From: Pedobacter cryoconitis
GTDB taxonomy: Bacteria; Bacteroidota; Bacteroidia; Sphingobacteriales; Sphingobacteriaceae
Direction of reading: 5' to 3'
Length of the DNA stretch: 64,000 bases
Assembly (NCBI GenBank): GCA_019352875.1
Contig: JAAAFW010000006.1
Span: 334,352-398,351, forward strand
The notes under the pieces are model-generated. The model had not been told where the DNA came from. It was given only the letters and a program-made list of their open reading frames with translations, and searched no databases. This document shows positions 17,727 through 25,704 of the stretch, piece after piece. How positions within the stretch are numbered: position 1 is the first letter of the stretch; every line of letters starts with the position of its first letter. A program made the position numbers and the translations under genes.

Positions 17727-17731
17727 TATCT

Positions 17732-18340
17732 ATGATCAAAGTTGGCCTTATCGATTTAAATCTGCAATGCAGATCCAGGATAAAAAGCTTACTGGAACTT
17801 CAACATAACCAACATTTCCGGGTTACACTGGATGTTGGCACCACAGATGAGCTCAAAACTGTAAAATCAGCGCTAGGACCGGATGTAATCTTACTTGATA
17901 TTTCCTGCGGTGGCGCTGCAGTAATTCCTTATGTCTATGCACGTTTTCCTCAGACTCATATTATTGTTTATAGCGACATCAGAGACCAGGAAAGTGTGCT
18001 GGAGTGCGTAAGGGTTGGAGCAATGGGTTACCTGCTTAAAGAAACCAGTATAGCCGACGTCGCCGCATCTATTGTGGCTACTTATGAAGGTGGCTCGGTT
18101 TTCAGTCCGTCTGTATCACGATTAGTGGTAAGACAAATCCAGCAGAGTCTGGACTATCAGGCGAATTTAAGTCGTAGGGAAAGGCAGATTGTTGATGGAT
18201 TAAGAAACGGATTGAGCTATAAGCTGATCGGCTATAAATATGGTATTTCTTTGGATACCGTTCGCCAGTATATCAAAAGAACTTATAAGAAACTTAATAT
18301 CAACAGCAAGGGCGAGCTCCTCGCACACTACCGTTCCTGA
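17732..18340 (+). CDS. NarL/LuxR-family response regulator
   Basis: The 202-residue protein has an N-terminal receiver-like domain (phospho-acceptor position D56 in VILLDIS, lysine in GYLLKET near 105) and a C-terminal LuxR-type helix-turn-helix (LSRRERQIVDGLRNG, YKLIGYKYGISLDTVRQYIKR, NSKGELLAHY). It should bind DNA as a dimer. The N-terminal acidic pocket is atypical: LIDLN keeps one aspartate (D8) and has Leu where the second acid normally sits, so Mg2+-dependent phosphorylation may be weakened. The gene lies directly upstream of the usher-like barrel gene (56 bp), and a 13-bp inverted repeat abuts its start, so a role in controlling the fibre locus and itself is plausible but inferred. 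Confidence 0.9.
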   Translation: MIKVGLIDLNLQCRSRIKSLLELQHNQHFRVTLDVGTTDELKTVKSALGPDVILLDISCGGAAVIPYVYARFPQTHIIVYSDIRDQESVLECVRVGAMGYLLKETSIADVAASIVATYEGGSVFSPSVSRLVVRQIQQSLDYQANLSRRERQIVDGLRNGLSYKLIGYKYGISLDTVRQYIKRTYKKLNINSKGELLAHYRS

Positions 18341-18396
18341 CCGGTAGGCTCTTTAGTTTGCTGTGTAAATTTTGGTTTTGTGTTGACGGTTCTTTG

Positions 18397-21264
18397 ATGA
18401 TGAAAGGTTTCGCTAAAACAAAAATCCTTCTGATTATTTTGCTTTTTAGCGGGTTGTATAGCTCTGCACAAGTGAAGTATGCTTTTTTGAGAGATACAAT
18501 AAGTATACAGAGTGAGCAGACGTTCATGAATTTTCTGAATGTTAGTAACGAGAGCAGTCAGCGGACCGTCCTTTATTATGACCGGTCCAATTCTAATTTG
18601 CCAAAGGCACTTATCGGGTTACCTGACAGCATAGTATTACAGGCCGGTGAGGCTAAAAAATACCCGCTAAAATTTCTTGCCAACCGACAGACTATCAGGC
18701 GAAATTTGCAATCTTTTATGGTAAGTCTAAATGGGGTACGGTCACCTGATAAATCCGTAATGCAGTCTGCTGCTAGTTTTTATACGCAGCTTATGGATGC
18801 GGAGGGGCTAAGCATTGGGCTCGAACAGGATGAAGTTTATCTCAGTCAGCTGAACGACCGGGCGCAGGTTATGGTGCGATTAGTTAACCACGGATATGTA
18901 CCGCTTACTTTTACTTTGAATCTTAGTGGTGTTCCGGATGGCCTGGAATTTACGGGGCAGACCATGCGTATGACGCTTGAACCCGGTGAGCAACAGATGC
19001 TGCCTTTTGAGGCGGCCTACCGGACTAATTTTAAACGCTCAGAGGATTTCATAGTGACTATTAAAGCAATGGATGACCTCGGTAATCAATTAGCGGTTAA
19101 GACGCTAAAAGTATTCAGTATCACAAGCTCCAGGAATTTAGGACAATTCAGTACGCTGTTATCTAATCCTCCCAATTCGATATCACTTTTATATGGTAAC
19201 CTGAACGGCAGTTCTGATTATTTTCAGTTACGTACAAATGGGAAAACTGTAGTTAATGGCAGTTCTACCCTGGAATACCGATTAAATATGGATCGTTATA
19301 GTCAGCAGGACAGTAAAATACTAAATGTTTATGATTCTTATTTGGACTATCAGACCAAAACATGGGGAATAAAAGTAGGATCTATTTATGAAAGTTCTGA
19401 TTTTCAGCTTTTTGGGAGGGGCATGAAGGCCAATATACAGGTGGCTAAAAGTGCTGTACTGTCTGCAATGGCACTGGAAAATAATTATCTCCTTTTTAAT
19501 GGTAATAGTTTTAACAGGCAGGGCGCGCGCATTATAGGTGCAGATTATCAGGAGAACAGTGCGGGGAATAATTTGCGAAAGATTTCATATATCTACAGCA
19601 ATGATCGTTATACTGGTCTTAATGCCCACCAGATTGGAATGCGGTCTGATTTTATCATATCTGCGCAAGAGAAATTAGCCTTGCAGGCCGCTTATACCAT
19701 TGAACAGAATTTTATAAGAAATACTAAAGCTCAACAGGGTGCTTCAGGCGGGATTAATTATCAGCGTCAAACTGATGATATCAATATCTCTTTTAATAGT
19801 TATTACAGCACGCCATATTTTACGGGTTTGCAGCGCGGATTATTTTTCGGTGATCTGAGAACAGATTGGAAGTTAGACCGGGATGGGTACAAAAGCTTAT
19901 ATGCCTTTGGTAATGCAATGATTAACCGACCTAAATTTCAACCACAGGAAGGAACACTGATGTTTAGGGATTTTAAAAATGCAATTTATAACTATGGATT
20001 GGGCTATCAGTTGCGCAAGGGATCTTTTCATACGAACTTTAGTCCTTATCTGATGAGGCAAAGTTTGCAGACCAGTGGTTATGAATATAAGAATCCTGAA
20101 AATACAGACTGGGATGCTTCTTCTATCCGTATGAAAGTATTAACGGGTTATACCAGGGGACTATATAATGTTAGTGCAAATTTCGATTACGGTTATACTT
20201 ATCTCAATACTTCGGGTAATCCGATGGCACCTTTTCATTCCTTGAAAATCAATGCATCTTATACAATGCCCCTGCTAGGTTTTACCGGCACAATGCAAAT
20301 CAATCCATATTATCTGACAGATGTTCTTAATATAGGTAACCAGACGAAATACAGAATGTATAATTTCGGACCGAATGCCCGCATTTATGGCTGGAAACAA
20401 AAATTAGAACTTGCCCTCTCTGCGTTATATAATTATTACGGATATACACATAATAATAATTACACAATCAATGCTTTTGCGAAATATGAGTTTAGAAATA
20501 ATTGGATAATCACTGCTGAGATGCAATATGCTGTAAACAGGCAGCGGATTTTCAGACAGGAATATGCATCTGCCGGTGGAGAGCGGGTAGATCTGGAAAA
20601 TCCTGTGGAAAACTATGTGCATAACTTTAATGTTGACTACCGGCAATTGAGATTCGGGGTTCAGAAAAAGTTTGGAAGATCAATTAATACAGCTTCAAGA
20701 AAGCTAAAATTAAATTATTTTGAGGATCATAATGGTAATGGAACTAAGGAGGATGACGAGCCTTATGTTTCCGGATTAATTGTGAAAATTAATGGGGAAA
20801 GTGCTCAGACTGATAGAAAAGGCCATGTTGAGTTCGGCGTGGAGGAAAAGCAACGTTATGTAGTCAGGGTAAATAATACTAAAGGCTGGAGTTTACAGGA
20901 GCCAACGATTGTATTTACTGATAAAAATAAGAGCTTGCAGATACCACTTGTGAAAACACAAGCCTTACAGGGAAAGGTCATAGTAAAGAAAAATAAATAT
21001 GTGGATAACTCTCCTGTGCTGGCTGGAATAAAAGTGAGTGCAACGGATCCTTTTGGGCGTATTCATCAAACTTATACAGATGAGCTGGGTAATTTCTTAT
21101 TCTACTTGCCAAGAAATAAATATATGGTCTTTATCGAAACAAAAGGTCTGCCTTTTTCTATTGACAACGGAGCTGAAGAGGTTACTTTAAAAGGAACACC
21201 TCTTGATATACTTACTTTCATTTATACTGATGAGCGCAGAAAAGTAGGCGTCACACATTTTTAA
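18397..21264 (+). CDS. Large outer-membrane barrel protein, candidate usher of a fibre system
   Basis: This protein of about 955 residues starts at an ATG-ATG pair giving MMKGFAKTK and a signal peptide ending at SSAQ. Two beta-sandwich segments follow: about 25-120, and about 135-245 with LNLSGVPDGLEF and LEPGEQQMLPFEA, like NEW3/PapD-type Ig folds. A region of about 500 residues (about 250-770) is rich in alternating aromatic strands, as in an outer-membrane barrel (INPYYLTDV, NFNVDYRQLRFGVQKKFG). The C-terminus has two small beta-sandwiches, NYFEDHNGNGTKEDDEP with TDRKGHVEF, then AGIKVSATDPFGR with TDELGNFLFYLP. This order resembles fimbrial ushers (barrel plus C-terminal plate domains), but no usher signature was recognised. 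The gene faces the chaperone/pilin operon with 28 bp between stops. Confidence 0.65.
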   Translation: MMKGFAKTKILLIILLFSGLYSSAQVKYAFLRDTISIQSEQTFMNFLNVSNESSQRTVLYYDRSNSNLPKALIGLPDSIVLQAGEAKKYPLKFLANRQTIRRNLQSFMVSLNGVRSPDKSVMQSAASFYTQLMDAEGLSIGLEQDEVYLSQLNDRAQVMVRLVNHGYVPLTFTLNLSGVPDGLEFTGQTMRMTLEPGEQQMLPFEAAYRTNFKRSEDFIVTIKAMDDLGNQLAVKTLKVFSITSSRNLGQFSTLLSNPPNSISLLYGNLNGSSDYFQLRTNGKTVVNGSSTLEYRLNMDRYSQQDSKILNVYDSYLDYQTKTWGIKVGSIYESSDFQLFGRGMKANIQVAKSAVLSAMALENNYLLFNGNSFNRQGARIIGADYQENSAGNNLRKISYIYSNDRYTGLNAHQIGMRSDFIISAQEKLALQAAYTIEQNFIRNTKAQQGASGGINYQRQTDDINISFNSYYSTPYFTGLQRGLFFGDLRTDWKLDRDGYKSLYAFGNAMINRPKFQPQEGTLMFRDFKNAIYNYGLGYQLRKGSFHTNFSPYLMRQSLQTSGYEYKNPENTDWDASSIRMKVLTGYTRGLYNVSANFDYGYTYLNTSGNPMAPFHSLKINASYTMPLLGFTGTMQINPYYLTDVLNIGNQTKYRMYNFGPNARIYGWKQKLELALSALYNYYGYTHNNNYTINAFAKYEFRNNWIITAEMQYAVNRQRIFRQEYASAGGERVDLENPVENYVHNFNVDYRQLRFGVQKKFGRSINTASRKLKLNYFEDHNGNGTKEDDEPYVSGLIVKINGESAQTDRKGHVEFGVEEKQRYVVRVNNTKGWSLQEPTIVFTDKNKSLQIPLVKTQALQGKVIVKKNKYVDNSPVLAGIKVSATDPFGRIHQTYTDELGNFLFYLPRNKYMVFIETKGLPFSIDNGAEEVTLKGTPLDILTFIYTDERRKVGVTHF

Positions 21265-21292
21265 CCCAGTGATAAATTGATAACCTGAGATT

Positions 21293-22693
21293 TTAAGGAG
21301 CGACGATAGTGTAAGTAACTGTCGTGGTATAATCACCGCCTGCTTTGTTGAGTAACTGTGCGGCCTGTGCAGATGGAATACTGTATTTAATACTGAGCTG
21401 GCGGTCTATGGCAGGTGCAGAGGCACTTACTATTTTTTGAGCAGTAGCCGATAACGTAATGGGTGTAATGCCTGCCTGACCGGCAGCCCCTTCTATTCGG
21501 ATTAGGTTTACCGGTAATGTATTCCCAGAGGCAGACGTTAGATTCGCGCCGGAGGCTTTAACAGTAATATCATAAGGAACGGTACTGCTGACGCTCAAAT
21601 GATTACTCATAGTTATACTAACCCCATTTTTATAGTCGTTAGTGGTGCCAAAAATAAGTTTAACAGCGGGTTGAGATACAATAAGTTCTGATATGCTTGC
21701 GACATTGATTGTTGTGTTGCCAGATACTGATGCCGTTGTAGCTTCATTTGCTGTCACCGGAGGAATGGAATATGTTACCGGGAGGGTATAGATTCCTGCC
21801 TGAAGGAAATTCGACTTTAAATTGGCTGCAGTAATTGTATAAGTAGGGGTGTTTAGGTTTTTGTTGCCAATTGGAACAGCAACGCTTGTCGCGACGTTTT
21901 GGTCAGTAGTAGTCGGGTTGACAGCGGCAAAAGCCGGGATCTTAACATTCAGTAAGCTTGATGCATTTACCGGTACCGGGAGGTTCGGATAAGTCTTATT
22001 AAAACTGAAGTTGGCAGCAGTACTTTTAAGGCGAACATTAGTATTGACGGTTGTAAAATAGTTTAAGTTACCGTTTGCAGTAACACCTGTTGATCTGAAC
22101 TGGTCTAAGGAGGTGACATTTAAGGCTATGTCTGCCGTGCTAGTTTCCATTGTAATGAAAGGAGGTACAACGATGTTAATCAGTTGATTTGGGGAGCCAA
22201 TTGATCCCAGAAGAGCTGTTAATGAAAAAACAATCGTATTGGAGAAGGTTCCTGCATGCCATGCGTATCCACCAATCTGAATCCTGTAATTACTTTTGAT
22301 GGGCCCGGGAGTTACGCTTGCAAGCCCTCCATAAACTGGTTTGGCTTCTGTATTGGAAGGAAACTGTTCGGTGCTTGAGCCTAATAGCACGAGCGACCCT
22401 ATGCTATAAATCTTGACAAAAAATCGGTTTAGGGGTACTGCAGGAATACTTGCTGCGCCAATTGATATGGGGAAATTAGCTAGATTCGACTTTATACTTA
22501 TAGTAGGAACCAAACTTAGCAGGGCGTTAAGGGAAGGACCCCCGATCGCTTCTGCAGTATAGTCTGACTGTGTACGGATATTAGGTTCAGGGAGGTTGAT
22601 TGTTACCTGTGCTACTGCCGTACTTGCCAGCACAAGGCTGCAGAAAAGGCTAAGGAGTGTATATAATTTCTTTTTCAGCAACTTTAAGATCAT
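21293..22693 (-). CDS. Three-domain secreted protein, candidate fibre tip adhesin
   Basis: The protein has about 466 residues from the ATG at 22693 (five codons more if the ATG at 22708 is used), with a signal peptide ending at AVAQ. Three tandem domains of about 150 residues each end in a similar strand: AGTFSNTIVFSL, AGIYTLPVTYSI and GGDYTTTVTYTI, spaced 152 and 153 residues apart. The last domain resembles the pilin-like protein at 23462-23995: SNHLSVSS versus TNHFTVVS, and LSIKYSIP versus FDINYNIP, each followed by DYTT after the same spacing. An adhesin with a pilin-like last domain is the usual architecture of chaperone-usher fibre tips. The 5' end overlaps the chaperone gene by 44 bp. 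I did not recognise a named family for the first two domains. Confidence 0.7.
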   Translation of the reverse strand: MILKLLKKKLYTLLSLFCSLVLASTAVAQVTINLPEPNIRTQSDYTAEAIGGPSLNALLSLVPTISIKSNLANFPISIGAASIPAVPLNRFFVKIYSIGSLVLLGSSTEQFPSNTEAKPVYGGLASVTPGPIKSNYRIQIGGYAWHAGTFSNTIVFSLTALLGSIGSPNQLINIVVPPFITMETSTADIALNVTSLDQFRSTGVTANGNLNYFTTVNTNVRLKSTAANFSFNKTYPNLPVPVNASSLLNVKIPAFAAVNPTTTDQNVATSVAVPIGNKNLNTPTYTITAANLKSNFLQAGIYTLPVTYSIPPVTANEATTASVSGNTTINVASISELIVSQPAVKLIFGTTNDYKNGVSITMSNHLSVSSTVPYDITVKASGANLTSASGNTLPVNLIRIEGAAGQAGITPITLSATAQKIVSASAPAIDRQLSIKYSIPSAQAAQLLNKAGGDYTTTVTYTIVAP

Positions 22694-23456
22694 AAGATTT
22701 TCCGGCATCTAGTAACGCTACGGCCAAATAGTTTCCTTTTAGATTTGTAGGTAATTCTACATAGATCCACTGTGTTGCCTCGGGTAACATTGCCAGTGGC
22801 ACAGCAGTTATTTTGATTTCTTCTCCTGTCTCCTTATTCGTCAATTCCATTCGCACAAAGGCATCTTTATTAATTGCTCCTGTATTATGAATCTTTAATG
22901 CAACTTTTCTGGTATTAGAACCGGGTGTTATACCCAGATCCTGAAAATCAAGAAATTCCAAATCACCATGATTTAACGCAGGAGGTATGTAATAAAGCTG
23001 AACTCCTACTTCCATTAATACATTTATGCCGATCTTTTTATTAGGGTCATTGTTTTTTTCCTGAGGAGCAATCTGCGTAAAGAAAAGCATGCTGTTACTT
23101 GTCGCCCTGGCTTCAGGCGGAACGTGCATAGTGAGTGCTGCCTGTATAGTTTCTCCCGGGCCAATTGTTACGGTATTGGTAGTCAGCGAAACCCAGTTTG
23201 AATTTGAGTTTGGTTTTGTTCCGGGAGCATAGTAAATTTTAGTTCCGGTACTATCCCTGTCCCAATCCTGAACTCTGGTGTTGAAAGCAAGTTGCTGGTC
23301 AGAAGAGTTACTGATATTGATAGTTGTACTGAGGGTTTCGCCTGGATTACCTGTCAAAAATATACGTGCAGGAGAAATTGAAAAGCCCTGTGCACTGCTA
23401 TCCATAACGGATGCAAGCACAAGGCCAATACCTGAGAGCAGATTTAATAATTTCAT
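22650..23456 (-). CDS. PapD-like periplasmic pilus chaperone
   Basis: This 268-residue protein has a signal peptide (ends SSAQ) and two Ig-like domains. The first begins FSISPARIFLTGNPGETLSTTINISNSS and includes ETIQAALTMHVPPEA, matching the pattern of pilus chaperones in which a first-domain strand completes the subunit fold. Residues about 120-160 (NSMLFFTQIAPQE, GINVLMEVGVQLYYIPP) match the interdomain region of archaic-type chaperones. The second domain spans about 160-268. It lies between the pilin-like gene (5 bp upstream) and the three-domain protein (44-bp overlap), consistent with holding both in the periplasm before export. No other role fits as well. Confidence 0.82.
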   Translation of the reverse strand: MKLLNLLSGIGLVLASVMDSSAQGFSISPARIFLTGNPGETLSTTINISNSSDQQLAFNTRVQDWDRDSTGTKIYYAPGTKPNSNSNWVSLTTNTVTIGPGETIQAALTMHVPPEARATSNSMLFFTQIAPQEKNNDPNKKIGINVLMEVGVQLYYIPPALNHGDLEFLDFQDLGITPGSNTRKVALKIHNTGAINKDAFVRMELTNKETGEEIKITAVPLAMLPEATQWIYVELPTNLKGNYLAVALLDAGKSYDLKVAEKEIIYTP

Positions 23457-23461
23457 TGAAA

Positions 23462-23995
23462 CTATAACTGCGTTACCGTATAAAGCACATTTGTTGTATA
23501 GTCTGTGGCAGCTGCGGTAATTAAAGCCTGAGAGGCAGATGTTGGAATGTTATAGTTAATATCGAATTCGGTTCCTGTAGAAGCTGGTGCTGTGGCTACC
23601 AGTTGAGCCAAATTTTGGTCTAAAGCCACAGTGGTCGCTCCTGTAACTGCGGGTCTTGCGGCTGTTACCGATATTTGAACAGTACTTAACGGAACAACTG
23701 AAGTGCCTGTAGCTGGTGTGAAAGGAGCATCTGCATTTACACCCAATGTGTAAGCTCTGTTACTGACTACCGTGAAATGATTTGTTTTAGCAACATTGGG
23801 GCTTGAATTGAAGCTCGCAGCAGAATGGTATTCAAACAATACGTCCGGAGTTCCACCTAATGTAATAGAGATTGCGTCTTCAATTGAAATCGTTAGCGCT
23901 ACGGGTCCAGAGGTCGCAGTTTGCGCTTTAGAGTTGATGCTGCACAGTGTAAAAGCTATCGCAATGACAAAGGATGAGAGGTACATTTTTTTCAT
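23462..23995 (-). CDS. Pilin-like subunit (DUF4402/spore-coat-U-like)
   Basis: The 177-residue precursor has a signal peptide (ends SKAQ) and a small beta-rich mature domain of about 152 residues. The mature N-terminus starts with an alternating hydrophobic stretch (PVALTISIEDAISITLGG), as in donor strands. The core has TNHFTVVSNRAYTLGV, and the end is TDYTTNVLYTVTQL, close to the C-terminal beta-strand of spore-coat-U/Csu-type pilins. It has no cysteines in the mature region. It is the first gene of the minus-strand operon and the obvious candidate for the major fibre subunit. Assignment to DUF4402 is from memory of the pattern and should be tested with a profile search. Confidence 0.75.
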   Translation of the reverse strand: MKKMYLSSFVIAIAFTLCSINSKAQTATSGPVALTISIEDAISITLGGTPDVLFEYHSAASFNSSPNVAKTNHFTVVSNRAYTLGVNADAPFTPATGTSVVPLSTVQISVTAARPAVTGATTVALDQNLAQLVATAPASTGTEFDINYNIPTSASQALITAAATDYTTNVLYTVTQL

Positions 23996-24014
23996 AAGAA
24001 ATATTATTTACCTA

Positions 24015-24022
24015 CAAATTTA
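24015..24022 (-). promoter_or_regulatory. Putative -7 promoter element of the pilin operon
   Basis: On the minus strand this reads TAAATTTG, an exact TAnnTTTG match, 19 bp before the pilin ATG. It sits in a 13-mer (TTAAATTTGTAGG) identical to that upstream of the kinase gene at 15579. No well-spaced -33 element is visible. Confidence 0.4.
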
Positions 24023-24068
24023 ATCAATTGCGATAGTCCCGGCTGAGCATCAAAGACACATTTTGATG

Positions 24069-24869
24069 TTACATATTGAATACGGAAGGGAGTGTAATTT
24101 TAAACGTAGTTCCTTGGTTTACAAAGCTTTCAACCTCTATTGTCCCTTTTAATGATTCAATTTGGGTTTTGGTAATATAAAGGCCTATTCCTTTTCCCTC
24201 AACGTGCGAATGAAAGCGTTGGTTAAGCCCGAATACATTGTCCCTGTGTTTCTCCATATCAATTCCTACTCCATTGTCTGAAAAAGTCATGATTACTTCG
24301 CGACCCGGACCGCGAACGGATGATACTGATACTTCAAGTGGTCTTTCCGGATGTGCATACTTAATTGCATTCGATATCAGATTATTTAAAACACTTTCCA
24401 TATAGCTTTTGGTGAAATGTATTGTATCGCACTGAAAATCAGTGTGTATAATAATTCCCAATGTGTGGATTTGTCTGGTGAAATCAAGACATACTTTTCC
24501 GAAAGAATCTGGTATGCTAACTAGCTCAGCTTGTTGAATCGGGTTGTTTTGCGTACTCAGCATCTGTGTTAGATCCTCTATTGTCTCATCCAGGTGCTGA
24601 ATGGAATCGCCGAAAAGTTGAATAATGGCCCTGTTATATTCATCGAATAAATCAAAATTAAGTAAGTCAAGAAGCCCCCGGAGGTTCTTTAACGGCACCC
24701 TGAGGTTGTGTGATGTGATATATGCAAATTGATTAAGATATTGATTCTTCGTCGTTAGCTCGCGAATCAGCTGATCTTTTACATTGTCTTGGCTCGCTCT
24801 GGATTTAAATTCCCTGAAGTTTACAGCCAGCAAGGAGAGATCTGTGTGGTTGATATTAGGGTTATTCAT
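24069..24869 (-). CDS. Histidine kinase without a sensor domain
   Basis: The 266-residue protein is almost only a kinase core. About 40 residues of helix are followed by HisKA with ITSHNLRVPLKNLR (H54), then HATPase_c (NLISNAIKYAH, FSDNGVGIDM, GKGIGLYITKTQ, QGTTFKITL). There is no PAS, GAF or membrane segment. Its catalytic half is clearly paralogous to the kinase at 14222-15385. It lies 73 bp upstream of the pilin operon on the same strand, so it may be transcribed with it or drive the nearby regulators. An interaction partner must supply the sensory input; the DHp-only membrane proteins in this window are candidates (inference). Confidence 0.92.
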   Translation of the reverse strand: MNNPNINHTDLSLLAVNFREFKSRASQDNVKDQLIRELTTKNQYLNQFAYITSHNLRVPLKNLRGLLDLLNFDLFDEYNRAIIQLFGDSIQHLDETIEDLTQMLSTQNNPIQQAELVSIPDSFGKVCLDFTRQIHTLGIIIHTDFQCDTIHFTKSYMESVLNNLISNAIKYAHPERPLEVSVSSVRGPGREVIMTFSDNGVGIDMEKHRDNVFGLNQRFHSHVEGKGIGLYITKTQIESLKGTIEVESFVNQGTTFKITLPSVFNM

Positions 24870-24927
24870 ACACTAACTGAGGCAAACATCTTGCCACCTG
24901 AGAACTTCAATGTCAAGGTAAATTCTT

Positions 24928-25554
24928 TTAGCAGCTATCTAACCATTCATTCAGCTGACTGGCTTCTGCTTCATTTCTTGCAGCTACGCTCAGTATATAT
25001 TCATCTCTTGAACCATCTCCGAGAAATTCGGTATTAGTATTGCCCATCAAATCGGTGACACTGTTTAAGGGATTGAATGGTGTCACTCTGATGGAGGAGG
25101 GTGATACCTCTTTTTCTAGTAAAAATTTAACAGCTGCTTCTGCAAGAGCCTCCTCATTAAATGTTCTGGTGATTAATTGATAAGGTTCGTACACTGAGGA
25201 TACTGGAAAGTGAACCGGCGTTCCAGGCTCATACCCGGGTAATTCGTCGAGGTATAATGCAGACACTGATTCAAGTATTACCCTATTAGTCTGTTCGTCC
25301 AATAAGACGGTATCTACAGGGTAACAAACCGATCTTGAAACTGCAGCCCATTCATTTTCACTCAGATCAAGAACCAAATATTGTACGATCGACTCTGTCG
25401 TATTGATTAATAATTCAGTGACAACCCCGACAAATGATTCATCGGGGCTGAAAGCTTTCCAACCAATAATATCTGGTTGTCCATCACGGATTTCATATTC
25501 ACTTTTACTGATTTCGAGTAATCGAACCTGTTCAGGATGTTGACTTTGTTCCAT
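24928..25554 (-). CDS. PRC-barrel domain protein
   Basis: The N-terminal half of this 208-residue protein has the PRC-barrel pattern: YEIRDGQPDIIGWKAFSPDESFVGVVTEL and QYLVLDLS, then LLDEQTNRVILES. The C-terminal half (about 120-208) is acidic and may form a second small domain (YILSVAARNEAEASQL). PRC-barrel proteins in soil bacteria are often stress-linked and cytoplasmic; the ligand is unknown. The gene is in a minus-strand cluster with a small membrane protein, an ankyrin protein and catalase, which supports a general stress role. It ends with a Ser-Cys pair. Confidence 0.8.
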   Translation of the reverse strand: MEQSQHPEQVRLLEISKSEYEIRDGQPDIIGWKAFSPDESFVGVVTELLINTTESIVQYLVLDLSENEWAAVSRSVCYPVDTVLLDEQTNRVILESVSALYLDELPGYEPGTPVHFPVSSVYEPYQLITRTFNEEALAEAAVKFLLEKEVSPSSIRVTPFNPLNSVTDLMGNTNTEFLGDGSRDEYILSVAARNEAEASQLNEWLDSC

Positions 25555-25565
25555 AATTTCTGGTG

Positions 25566-25676
25566 TTAAAGGTTTCTGCTGTACAGATAAAATGCGAATA
25601 AACCGATAAAAATTATGGCCATCAGCCAGTAAAAGTATCCTCGGTATTTTTTCGGCTGGATTTCTAATCTGGTCAT
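25566..25676 (-). CDS. Small single-span membrane protein
   Basis: From the ATG at 25676 the product is 36 residues: a short basic N-terminus (MTRLEIQPKKYRG) and one membrane helix (YFYWLMAIIFIGLFAFYLY) ending in SRNL. The upstream in-frame extension would overlap the ankyrin gene, so the internal ATG is preferred. It sits 11 bp before the PRC-barrel gene. No family was recognised. Confidence 0.55.
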   Translation of the reverse strand: MTRLEIQPKKYRGYFYWLMAIIFIGLFAFYLYSRNL

Positions 25677-25704
25677 GTTGTTTATTTTTAAAGGATGAAT
25701 TATT

